Below are positions 1 to 5,787 of a stretch of DNA of 5,787 bases, in pieces; position 1 is the first letter of the stretch; each line of letters opens with the position of its first letter. The DNA comes from Reyranella sp. (GTDB lineage Bacteria > Pseudomonadota > Alphaproteobacteria > Reyranellales > Reyranellaceae). The notes below the pieces were generated by a model, which had not been told where the DNA came from, did no database searches, and was given only the letters and a program-made list of their open reading frames with translations. A program made the position numbers and the translations under genes. The DNA is taken from assembly GCA_016780605.1 (NCBI GenBank), contig JADHLS010000394.1:1-5787 (forward strand), given 5' to 3'.

Positions 1-622
1 GATCTGCAATCTGGTCGGCGTGCCGATGGCGCTGATCGTGCGCATGGAGGCGCCGTTCAAGACCGTTTCCGAGCTCGTCGCCTATGCCAAGGCCAATCCC
101 GGCAAGGTGACCTACGCCTCGACCGGGCTCGGCTCGACCAACCAGCTCGGCGCCGAGCTTTTTGCCGCCGAAGCGGGTGGGCTCAAGCTGACGCACGTTC
201 CGTATCGCGGCGGGGCGCCCGCGATCGCCGATGTCGCGGCCGGCAACGTCGACATCTTCTTCGCCAACGTGTCGGAGATCATAGGCATGGCGCGAGGCGG
301 CAAGGTGCGCGTGCTGGCGCTGGCTTCCGGCAAGCCGACGGCGCTGGCGCCCGAGCTGCCGCTGCTGGCCAAGGACATTCCGTCTCTCGACATCAACAAT
401 TGGTTCGGCCTGGTCGGGCCGGCGGCGTTGCCGTCCGACATCAAGGCGTCGCTCGCCAAGCTGTTTCTCGATGCGATGGCTGATCCGGCCAACAAGGAAA
501 CGCTCGACAAGCAAGGCCTGGTCGCGCTCGGGCAGGGACCGGAAGCGTTCGCCGCTTACATAAAGCAGGATCGCGAACGCTGGGCGAAGGTGGTGAAGCA
601 GGGCAATATCAAAGCGGAATGA
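1..622 (+). CDS. tctC: Bug/TctC-family periplasmic solute-binding protein, C-terminal part
   Basis: This frame is open to the left edge (in phase from base 2) and ends at TGA 620-622, so 206 residues of a protein usually near 320 aa are visible. The signal peptide and the first lobe's beginning lie outside the window. The GTG at base 20 is internal, because the family pattern already runs through the residues before it (ICNLVGVPMALIVR). Family marks are a V(S)ELVAYAKANPGKVTYAST segment, the THVPYRGGAPAIADVAAGNVD segment that forms part of the ligand pocket, and the ending RERWAKVVKQGNIKAE, typical of Bug proteins. Such proteins bind small carboxylates or related solutes in the periplasm, either for TctAB transporters or as orphan receptors. 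No tctA or tctB is in the window. It reads into hyuA/hyuB on the same strand, suggesting that its ligand is their substrate. The family call is firm; the ligand is unknown. Confidence 0.93.
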   Translation, partial: ICNLVGVPMALIVRMEAPFKTVSELVAYAKANPGKVTYASTGLGSTNQLGAELFAAEAGGLKLTHVPYRGGAPAIADVAAGNVDIFFANVSEIIGMARGGKVRVLALASGKPTALAPELPLLAKDIPSLDINNWFGLVGPAALPSDIKASLAKLFLDAMADPANKETLDKQGLVALGQGPEAFAAYIKQDRERWAKVVKQGNIKAE

Positions 623-632
623 TTAATGAAGA

Positions 633-738
633 CCTCACCCTGAGGAGCGCGCGCCGCGCGCGTCTCGAAGGGTGGCAACCAGCACCGTGTCTGTGGCCCG
701 TCCTTCGAGACGGCGCTTCGCGCCTCCTCAGGACGAGG
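633..738. repeat. Alphaproteobacterial intergenic palindromic repeat, copy 1
   Basis: This is a 106-base nested inverted repeat. The outer arms are 633-647 (CCTCACCCTGAGGAG) and 724-738 (CTCCTCAGGACGAGG), which pair at 13 of 15 positions. The inner arms are 661-675 and 698-712, also 13 of 15, with an unbroken 11-bp core CGTCTCGAAGG/CCTTCGAGACG. Between outer and inner arms lie two short segments, 648-660 (CGCGCGCCGCGCG) and 713-723 (GCGCTTCGCGC), each of which is itself palindromic. The central loop contains AGCACCGTGTCTGT (681-694), shared exactly with copy 2. It begins ten bases after the stop of the binding-protein gene and its last bases serve as the ribosome binding site of hyuA. It carries no gene. 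It resembles the dispersed palindromes seen in many alphaproteobacterial genomes; the family name is not certain. Confidence 0.9.
735..738 (+). promoter_or_regulatory. Ribosome binding site of hyuA, lying inside the repeat arm
   Basis: GAGG sits six bases before the ATG at 745, good Shine-Dalgarno spacing, with AGGA just upstream at 730-733. These four bases are the last four of repeat copy 1, and they can pair with CCTC at 633-636 when the repeat folds. The site fixes the hyuA start. Its burial in the hairpin is a structural possibility rather than a shown effect. Confidence 0.7.
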
Positions 739-744
739 TAGTTT

Positions 745-2817
745 ATGAGTACTGCGCCTCTCTCCCTCGGCATCGACATCGGGGGCACCTTCACCGATCT
801 CGTCATCCACGATCCGCGTGACGGCCGCGCCGTCATCTGGAAGGAGAGCACGACGCCCGACGACCCGGCGCGCGGCGCCATCGAGGGCACGCGGCGCGTG
901 CTCGAGAAAGCGGGCGCGAAGCCCGAGCAGGTCGGTCGCGTCGTGCACGCCACGACGCTCTTCACCAACGCCCTGATCGAACGCAAGGGCGCGAAGACCG
1001 GCCTCTTGACCACGGCGGGCTTCCGCGACGTGCTGGAGATCGGCCGCGAGCGCAAGTACGAGCTCTACGATCTCTTCATCGAGATGCCCAAGCCGCTGGT
1101 GGCGCGGCCGTGGCGGCGCGAGGCCAAGGAGCGGCTGGCGCAGGATGGCACGGTCGAGATCCCGCTGGATGTCGATGCCGCGCTGGCCGAGGTTGGCGAT
1201 CTGGTGAAACAGGGCGTCGAGAGCCTCGCCATCTGCTTCCTGCACGCCTACGCCAATCCCGCCCACGAGCGCGCCATCGGCGCCGCCGTTGCCGAGCGCT
1301 TCCAGAACCTCTCGATCTCGCTGTCGTCGGATATCGCGCCCGAAATCCGCGAATACCTGCGCGCCAGCACGACGGTGACCAACGCCTATGTGCGGCCGCT
1401 GGCCGAGGTCTATCTCGAGCGTCTGGAGCAGGCGCTGCGCGGCGAAGGCATTCCCGGCGGGCTGTTCCTGATGCTGTCCAACGGCGGGCTGACGCATGTC
1501 AGCGAAGCCAAGCGCGCGCCGGTGCAGCTGCTGGAGAGCGGCCCGGCTGCCGGCGCGCTGGCCGGCGCCTGGTTCGGCCGCAATGCCGGGCTCGAGCGCG
1601 TGCTCGCCTTCGACATGGGCGGCACGACCGCCAAGCTGGCGCTGGTCGACGACGGCGAGCCGCTGGTCGCCTACGGCTTCGAGGCGGCGCGCGAGAAGCG
1701 CTTCCTGCGCGGTTCCGGATTGCCGATCCAGATCGCCACCGTCGAGCTGATCGAGATCGGCGCCGGCGGCGGCTCGATCGCGCGCAAGTCGGATCTCGGC
1801 ACGCTGAACGTCGGCCCGGAGAGCAGCGGCGCGCAGCCCGGACCGGCCTGCTACGGCCGCGGCGGCAGCGAAGCCACCGTCACCGACGCCGACCTGACGT
1901 TGGGCTACCTCAACGCCGAGTTCTTCCTGGGCGGCGCCATGAAGATCGACCGCGCCGCGACCGATGGCGCCTTCAAGCGTCTGGCCTCGACCTTGGCGGT
2001 CGAGCCGAGCCGTGCGGCCTTCGGCGTGCACGACGTCGTCAACGAGAACATGGCCGGCGCCGCGCGCGTGGCCATCGCCGAGCGCGGCCGCATTCCCGCC
2101 GAGTACGCCTTGCTGGCGACCGGCGGCGCCGGGCCGGTGCATGCCTGGCATGTGGCGCGCAAGCTCGGCGTCAATCGCGTCGTCTGCCCGCCCGGTGCGG
2201 GGGCGGGCAGCACCATCGGCATGCTGATGGCGCCGGCGCGCGTCGATCGTGTCGCGAGCTTCAACGTGCCGCTGGCCGGCGCCGACTTCGCCGCGGTCGG
2301 CCGCACCTTCACCGGCCTGGAGAAGGAATCGCTCGAGGTCCTGCGCCTCACCGGCGCCGACATCGAAGGCCGTAGCATCAAGCGCCTGGCCGATATGCGT
2401 TACATCGGCCAGGGCAGCGAGATCACCGTGGCCTTGCCCGATCCGATCACGGAAGCCGGCGTGAAGGCGGCGTTCGAGGCGGCCTACAAGGCGCTGTTCG
2501 CACGCACACCGCCGGGGGCGGCCATCCAGTTCGTGGCGCTGCGGCTCTCCGCCAGCGCGCCGATGCCGGGCAGCGGTGGGGCGCTGGAGCTGCCGCGCCA
2601 TCCATCAGCCGGCGCGCTCAAGGGCACGCGGCCGGTGTTCTTCCCCGATGTCGGCAAGACCGTGCCGACGCAGGTCTGGGATCGCTATGCCCTCGAGCCC
2701 GGCGTTACCGTCGACGGTCCGGCCGTGTTCGAGGAAGACGAAAGCACTTTCATCGTCGGGCCCGGCGCCAAGGCGCGGTTGCTGACCGACGGTTCCATCC
2801 TGGCGGAGGTCGCCTAG
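745..2817 (+). CDS. hyuA: HyuA-type hydantoinase/oxoprolinase subunit (ATP-binding)
   Basis: This is a complete 690-aa protein of usual length for the HyuA/AcxA/ApcA group. The ATG at 745 follows a GAGG site and puts the first nucleotide-binding motif at residues 9-18 (GIDIGGTFTD), as in relatives. The Hydant_A N-terminal domain spans roughly residues 7-185, including VHATTLFTNALIERKGAKTG. The central hydantoinase_A domain is roughly 205-495, with a second phosphate motif at 290-295 (DMGGTT), GAGGGS at 339-344, the QPGPACYGRGG block, and an adenosine-type motif TGGAGPVHA at 459-467. The C-terminal domain is roughly 505-690. These are the marks of the ASKHA fold, which in this family activates the substrate or bicarbonate with ATP. 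Known relatives open 5-oxoproline or N-methylhydantoin, or carboxylate acetone or acetophenone. It pairs with the hyuB gene downstream, probably as a cytoplasmic heteromer. The gap of 160 bases to hyuB is unusually long because a repeat lies there. No key motif is missing. The substrate cannot be told from sequence. Confidence 0.95.
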   Translation: MSTAPLSLGIDIGGTFTDLVIHDPRDGRAVIWKESTTPDDPARGAIEGTRRVLEKAGAKPEQVGRVVHATTLFTNALIERKGAKTGLLTTAGFRDVLEIGRERKYELYDLFIEMPKPLVARPWRREAKERLAQDGTVEIPLDVDAALAEVGDLVKQGVESLAICFLHAYANPAHERAIGAAVAERFQNLSISLSSDIAPEIREYLRASTTVTNAYVRPLAEVYLERLEQALRGEGIPGGLFLMLSNGGLTHVSEAKRAPVQLLESGPAAGALAGAWFGRNAGLERVLAFDMGGTTAKLALVDDGEPLVAYGFEAAREKRFLRGSGLPIQIATVELIEIGAGGGSIARKSDLGTLNVGPESSGAQPGPACYGRGGSEATVTDADLTLGYLNAEFFLGGAMKIDRAATDGAFKRLASTLAVEPSRAAFGVHDVVNENMAGAARVAIAERGRIPAEYALLATGGAGPVHAWHVARKLGVNRVVCPPGAGAGSTIGMLMAPARVDRVASFNVPLAGADFAAVGRTFTGLEKESLEVLRLTGADIEGRSIKRLADMRYIGQGSEITVALPDPITEAGVKAAFEAAYKALFARTPPGAAIQFVALRLSASAPMPGSGGALELPRHPSAGALKGTRPVFFPDVGKTVPTQVWDRYALEPGVTVDGPAVFEEDESTFIVGPGAKARLLTDGSILAEVA

Positions 2818-2846
2818 CGATGGTGGCATCCGCCGCAACAGCCCGG

Positions 2847-2958
2847 CCTCACCCTGAGGAGCCGCGCGAAGCGCGGCGTCTCGAAGGGTGGGATCGAGCA
2901 CCGTGTCTGTTTCCCATCCTTCGAGACGCGGCCCTGCGGGCCGCTCCTCAGGATGAGG
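2847..2958. repeat. Alphaproteobacterial intergenic palindromic repeat, copy 2
   Basis: This is a 112-base nested inverted repeat of the same type and orientation as copy 1. The outer arms, 2847-2861 and 2944-2958, pair at 14 of 15 positions. The inner arms, 2877-2892 and 2913-2928, pair at 15 of 16. The intervening segments 2862-2876 (CCGCGCGAAGCGCGG) and 2929-2943 (CGGCCCTGCGGGCCG) are each perfect 6-bp stems with a three-base loop, yet they match each other poorly. The loop holds AGCACCGTGTCTGT at 2897-2910, identical to copy 1. It starts 29 bases after the hyuA stop and ends 19 bases before the hyuB start. It carries no gene. It could act as an mRNA hairpin between the two cistrons, affecting message stability or subunit ratio; that is inference. 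Confidence 0.92.
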
Positions 2959-2966
2959 TGTGCTTT

Positions 2967-2970
2967 GGAG
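2967..2970 (+). promoter_or_regulatory. Ribosome binding site of hyuB
   Basis: GGAG lies seven bases before the ATG at 2978 and just outside repeat copy 2. It favours ATG 2978 over the in-frame GTG at 2960, whose only nearby purine run (GGATGAGG, the repeat end at 2951-2958) sits directly against it with almost no spacing. Confidence 0.75.
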
Positions 2971-2977
2971 CGTTCCG

Positions 2978-4612
2978 ATGACCCGCACATTCGATCCCAT
3001 CGAGCTCGAGCTCCTGTGGCGGCGCCTGATCTCCATGGTCGACGAGGCGGCCGCCGCCATGGTGCGCACCAGCTTCTCGACCCTGGTGCGCGAGAGCTAC
3101 GACTTCTCCTGCGTCATCACCGATGCCGAGGGCCAGTCGCTGGTGCAGGCATCGGAGAGCATCCCGAGCTTCATCGGCACGCTGCCTGAGACCGTGAAGC
3201 ACTTCCTGCGCTTCTTCCCGCCCGACCAGCTGGCGCCGGGCGACGTGCTGATCACCAACGACATCTGGCTGGGCACCGGCCATTTGCCCGACATCACGCT
3301 TGCCAAGCCGATCTTCCGTGACGGCAAGCTGGTCGCCTTCAGCGCCACGACGGCGCATGCGCCCGACATCGGCGGCAAGATCAGGAGCCCCGAGCCGCGC
3401 GAGGTCTTCGAGGAGGGGCTGCAGATCCCGCCGATGAAGATGATCGCCGCCGGCAAGACCGACGAGACCCTGGTCACCATCATCCGCAAGAACGTGCGCA
3501 CGCCTGACCAGACGATGGGCGATCTGTGGGCGCAGGTGGTGGCGCTCGACCTGATGGAAGACCGCCTGCGCAACCTGATGGAGGGCTACAGCCTCGCCGA
3601 CCTGACCAACCTCGCGCGCGAGATCCAGGGTCGCTGCGAGCAGGCCATGCGGGCCGCGATCCGCGAGCTGCCCGACGGTACCTACCGCAGCGAGCTCAAG
3701 ACCGACGGGCTGATGGACAAGCCCATCACCATGAAGATGGAGCTCACCATCAAGGGCGACGAGATCGTCATGGATTTCGCCGGCACCGACGGCCAGGTCG
3801 ATCGCGCCATCAACTGCGCGCTCTGCTACACCAACGCCATGGCGATGTACGGGGTGAAGGTCTGCACCAGCCCCAACCTGCCCAACAACGAGGGCGCGTG
3901 GCGGCCGATCACGCTCAAGGCGCCGCCCGGCACGATCGTCAATCCGCAGTTCCCCGCGCCGGGCGGCTCGCGCATGCTGATCGGGCACTATGTGCCGATG
4001 CTGGTGTTCGGCTGCCTCGGCCAGATCGTGCCCGAGCGCGTGATGGCGGCCTGCGGCTCGCCGATGTGGGGCATGAACCAGTCGGGCGTGCGCGACGACG
4101 GGAAGGGGGGCGGCAAGCCCTACGCCAACATGTTCTTCTACAACGGCGGCATGGGCGGCAATACGCGGCGCGACGGCGTCACCTGCCTCAGCTGGCCGTC
4201 GAACGTCAGCTCGACCTCGATCGAGATCAGCGAGCACATCGCGCCGCTGCGTTTCCACCACAAGAAGCTGCGTCCCGACTCCGGCGGCGCCGGCCGCCAT
4301 CGCGGCGGGCTGGGGCAGGAGATACTGATCGAAAGCCGCAGCGAGACCCCGATCGCCGTCTCCTTCCTCGCCGAGCGCACGCTGTTTCCCGCCTTCGGCA
4401 TCGAAGGCGGCAAGGACGGCGCGCCCGGCGAGCTGCGCATCAACGGCGCCCCGACCGATCCCAAGAAGCAGTACGTTGTCCACAAGGGCGACACGATCTC
4501 GCTCGGCACGCCGGGCGGCGGCGGCCACGGCGATCCGCGCCGGCGCGATGCCGCTGCGCTCGCGGGCGACATCGAGTGCGGCTATGTCACGGATCGCAAC
4601 GCCTATCGCTGA
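2978..4612 (+). CDS. hyuB: HyuB-type hydantoinase/oxoprolinase subunit
   Basis: This is a complete 544-aa protein, a normal length for the hydantoinase B/oxoprolinase family. The chosen ATG has a GGAG site seven bases upstream and gives the usual start MTRTFDPIELELLWRRL. Family blocks in order are VRTSFS with the following RESYDFSCVITD, then TNDIWLGTGHLPD at residues 93-105, TTAHAPDIGG around H127 and D130, and EGLQIPP at 146-152. Further on come the NNEGAWRPITLKAPPGTIVNP region, RPDSGGAGRHRGG at 432-444, and the glycine-rich end TPGGGGHGDP at 511-520. Asp and His in the second and third blocks (D95, H102, H127, D130) are candidate metal ligands by family analogy. In this family the B subunit carries the site that acts on the activated substrate, working with HyuA. 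GTGHLPD instead of the more common GGTHLPD points to one branch of the family but does not name a substrate. No signal peptide or membrane segment is seen, so it is cytoplasmic. Confidence 0.95.
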   Translation: MTRTFDPIELELLWRRLISMVDEAAAAMVRTSFSTLVRESYDFSCVITDAEGQSLVQASESIPSFIGTLPETVKHFLRFFPPDQLAPGDVLITNDIWLGTGHLPDITLAKPIFRDGKLVAFSATTAHAPDIGGKIRSPEPREVFEEGLQIPPMKMIAAGKTDETLVTIIRKNVRTPDQTMGDLWAQVVALDLMEDRLRNLMEGYSLADLTNLAREIQGRCEQAMRAAIRELPDGTYRSELKTDGLMDKPITMKMELTIKGDEIVMDFAGTDGQVDRAINCALCYTNAMAMYGVKVCTSPNLPNNEGAWRPITLKAPPGTIVNPQFPAPGGSRMLIGHYVPMLVFGCLGQIVPERVMAACGSPMWGMNQSGVRDDGKGGGKPYANMFFYNGGMGGNTRRDGVTCLSWPSNVSSTSIEISEHIAPLRFHHKKLRPDSGGAGRHRGGLGQEILIESRSETPIAVSFLAERTLFPAFGIEGGKDGAPGELRINGAPTDPKKQYVVHKGDTISLGTPGGGGHGDPRRRDAAALAGDIECGYVTDRNAYR

Positions 4613-4660
4613 CGGCTCGGCACGCGACTGCGCTGCAGGTGGCCATCGCGACGCAAGTCG

Positions 4661-4686
4661 GAGGGCAAGGTGGAAGCAGCGCCCTC
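4661..4686. terminator. Weak hairpin between converging genes, possible terminator
   Basis: GAGGGC (4661-4666) and GCCCTC (4681-4686) are exact inverted repeats around a 14-base loop. A second overlapping option pairs GCGCTGC (4630-4636) with GCAGCGC (4676-4682). The site lies between the ends of hyuB and ppk2, where a two-way terminator would be expected. There is no T-run on either strand and the stems are short, so this is only a candidate; Rho-dependent ending is equally possible. Nothing else is seen in the 83-base gap 4613-4695. Confidence 0.22.
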
Positions 4687-4695
4687 AGGCCCGCG

Positions 4696-5526
4696 TCATC
4701 GCGCGGCCGCCTCATGGTACGCCTTGCGGATCTCGTCGAGGTTCACACTGGGCGTGGGCATCTTCATCTTCATGCCATGCATCGCCTCGGCGATGATCTG
4801 CGACACTGCGAGATTGCGGAACCATTTGTGGTTGGACGGGATGACAAACCATGGCGCGTGCTTCGTCGAGCAGCGTTCCAGCATGGCCTCGTAGGCCTCG
4901 GCATAGTCGTCCCAATGCGCGCGCTCGGTATAGTCGCTGTTGCTGATCTTCCATTGCCGCGCCGGATCGTCGAGCCGTTCCTTGAAGCGCGCCAGCTGCT
5001 CCTCCTTCGAGATCCACAGGAAGAACTTGAGGATGGTCGTGCCGCCGTCGGCCAGCAGCCTTTCGAAGGCGTTGATGTGGTCGTAACGCGCCGACCAGAC
5101 CTCCTTGCCAACGAGCTTGTGCACGCGCATCACCAGTACGTCCTCGTAGTGCGACCGGTTGAAGATCGCGACCTTGCCGATCTCGGGCGCATGCCGGTGG
5201 ACGCGCCACAGAAAATCGTGGCCGCGCTCCTCGGGCGTCGGCTGCTTGAATCCCGTGACCTCACAGCCCTGCGGGCTCATGGCGGTGATGACGTGCCGGC
5301 AGACGCCGTCCTTGCCGGCCGCGTCGATGCCCTGCAGCACGATCAGCAGCGAATGCGCCCGTTCGGCGTAGAGCGCGTACTGCAGTTTACGCAGGGTCTC
5401 GAGGTTGTCGGCAATTTCCGGTGCCGCATGCGCCGACGATTCGTGCTTGCCGCGAAAGCCGGGGTCGATGTCCTTGAGCTTCACCTTGCGGCCCGGTTCG
5501 ATGATGAATTGATTGGTGTAATCCAT
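4696..5526 (-). CDS. ppk2: PPK2-family polyphosphate:nucleotide phosphotransferase (class III-like)
   Basis: This is a complete 276-aa protein reading from ATG 5526-5524 to TGA 4698-4696. The start follows GAGG at 5537-5534 with a seven-base spacer and gives the usual N-terminus MDYTNQFIIEPGRKVKLKD. The P-loop is at residues 66-74 (GIDAAGKDG), and the Walker B region IFNRSHYEDVLV is at 121-132. The lid segment follows KFFLWISKEEQLARFKERLDDP, and APWFVIPSNHKWFRN lies near the end. SHYEDVLV after the Walker B arginine matches the class III/PPK2_rel_1 branch, not the SWYNRAGVE pattern of class I. Enzymes of that branch move phosphate from polyphosphate to AMP or ADP, making ADP and ATP. It is cytoplasmic, with no signal or membrane segment. 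It lies 11 bases after a P-type ATPase gene on the same strand, so the two are probably cotranscribed. Family is certain; nucleotide preference (AMP versus ADP, purine range) is inferred. Confidence 0.95.
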   Translation of the reverse strand: MDYTNQFIIEPGRKVKLKDIDPGFRGKHESSAHAAPEIADNLETLRKLQYALYAERAHSLLIVLQGIDAAGKDGVCRHVITAMSPQGCEVTGFKQPTPEERGHDFLWRVHRHAPEIGKVAIFNRSHYEDVLVMRVHKLVGKEVWSARYDHINAFERLLADGGTTILKFFLWISKEEQLARFKERLDDPARQWKISNSDYTERAHWDDYAEAYEAMLERCSTKHAPWFVIPSNHKWFRNLAVSQIIAEAMHGMKMKMPTPSVNLDEIRKAYHEAAAR

Positions 5527-5533
5527 GATCCGT

Positions 5534-5537
5534 CCTC
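5534..5537 (-). promoter_or_regulatory. Ribosome binding site of ppk2, next to the upstream stop codon
   Basis: Read on the minus strand, TGAGAGGAC places GAGG directly after the upstream gene's TGA (5540-5538), seven bases before the ppk2 ATG. Stop codon, binding site and start fall within 17 bases, which fits translational coupling and leaves no room for a separate promoter directly before ppk2. Confidence 0.75.
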
Positions 5538-5787
5538 TCAGGCAGCCGCCTTGCGGGTGGGCGCCGGCAGGTGGCTCTGCAGCGGCTGCGTGACCAGCGT
5601 CGCGCTCCGCAGCCGCGCCGTCGTGCGGTTGTCGATCGTGCGTTCGGTGGCGATCCGTACGGCACCAAGCACGAACATCCAGGCGATATTGTATGCCCAG
5701 ATCGCGGCGATCGTGTGCCAGGAGATCGCCGGCACGAGCCAGCCGAAGGCGCACATCAGGGCTGCCACGACCTGGGTGGCAACGATG
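5538..5787 (-). CDS. C-terminal end of a P-type ATPase, probably proton-efflux type
   Basis: The frame enters at the right edge of the window (in phase from base 5786) and stops at TGA 5540-5538, leaving 82 visible residues. The visible part begins IVATQVVAALMCAFGWLVPAI and continues WHTIAAIWAYNIAWMFVLGAVRI: two hydrophobic segments joined by a short turn. The TQ...A..C.FGWL.P.IsW...W.YN.aWM pattern recalls the last membrane helices of bacterial plasma-membrane H+-ATPases of the plant/fungal P3A type. About 36 residues of soluble tail follow, with six Arg/Lys, two acidic residues and a run of Ala at the very end. The ATPase core (phosphorylation Asp, nucleotide-binding domain) is outside the window, so the identification rests on the final helices only. 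Another P-type cation ATPase is the main alternative. It is the upstream partner of ppk2 in a probable operon. Confidence 0.72.
   Translation of the reverse strand, partial: IVATQVVAALMCAFGWLVPAISWHTIAAIWAYNIAWMFVLGAVRIATERTIDNRTTARLRSATLVTQPLQSHLPAPTRKAAA

Noticed and set aside
633..738. The repeats as CRISPR units, attachment sites or classic intrinsic terminators
   Set aside because: There are only two copies 2.2 kb apart with a gene between them, no spacers, no integrase or tRNA nearby, and no T-run after the stems; they fit dispersed palindromic repeats better.
1110..2375. A 421-codon plus-strand frame inside hyuA
   Set aside because: It is extremely Arg-rich and motif-free, overlapping the HyuA frame that carries all the ATP-binding motifs.
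556..2601. A 681-codon open frame on the minus strand opposite hyuA
   Set aside because: It is a codon-position shadow of a GC-rich gene: rich in Arg, Ala, Gly and Asp/His with no recognisable motif, running antisense through conserved HyuA blocks and beyond the gene into the repeat and the binding-protein end.
2960..2977. GTG at 2960 as an earlier start for hyuB, adding six residues
   Set aside because: The only purine-rich run nearby is directly against the GTG, whereas ATG 2978 has GGAG at seven-base spacing and gives the usual N-terminus of the family.
2948..4528. A 526-codon open frame on the minus strand opposite hyuB
   Set aside because: It has the same shadow character: low-complexity Ala/Arg/Asp/His composition and no domain, lying wholly opposite a clearly conserved HyuB.
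5527..5754. A 76-residue N-terminal extension of ppk2 (start near 5754)
   Set aside because: The extension overlaps the C-terminal membrane helices of the P-type ATPase in another frame, has an Arg-rich shadow composition, and ATG 5526 has a well-placed ribosome binding site and matches the usual PPK2 start.

Overview
The window is GC-rich, with GC-biased third codon positions and long antisense shadow frames. It also carries two copies of a CCTCAnCCTGAGGAG...GCGTCTCGAAGG palindromic repeat, a type I associate with Alphaproteobacteria of the Bradyrhizobium/Rhodopseudomonas/Reyranella kind. The likely source is a metabolically versatile soil or water alphaproteobacterium. Genus cannot be fixed from this sequence.

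Layout. Bases 1-622 (+) hold the C-terminal two thirds of a Bug/TctC-type periplasmic solute-binding protein, cut by the window start. Bases 745-2817 (+) encode a complete HyuA-type hydantoinase/oxoprolinase subunit of 690 aa, and 2978-4612 (+) encode its HyuB-type partner of 544 aa. Each of the two gaps in this row (622-745 and 2817-2978) is largely filled by one copy of the palindromic repeat (633-738 and 2847-2958). Bases 4613-4695 are a short gap between converging genes with no strong terminator. On the minus strand, 5526-4696 encodes a complete PPK2-family polyphosphate:nucleotide phosphotransferase of 276 aa. Eleven bases upstream of it lies the C-terminus of an integral membrane protein (5787-5538), best read as the last membrane segments of a proton-efflux P-type ATPase.

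How the genes may work together. The plus-strand row looks like one catabolic transcription unit: a binding protein captures a small organic acid or related compound, and HyuA/HyuB form an ATP-dependent enzyme that opens or carboxylates a cyclic amide or carbonyl substrate. The actual substrate cannot be read from the sequence. The minus-strand pair looks like a second operon, in which a polyphosphate-using nucleotide kinase is made together with an ATP-consuming ion pump.

The gene content is mostly familiar. The points most worth a second look are the modular, branched structure of the repeats, the way one repeat supplies the hyuA ribosome binding site, and the PPK2/P-type ATPase pairing.
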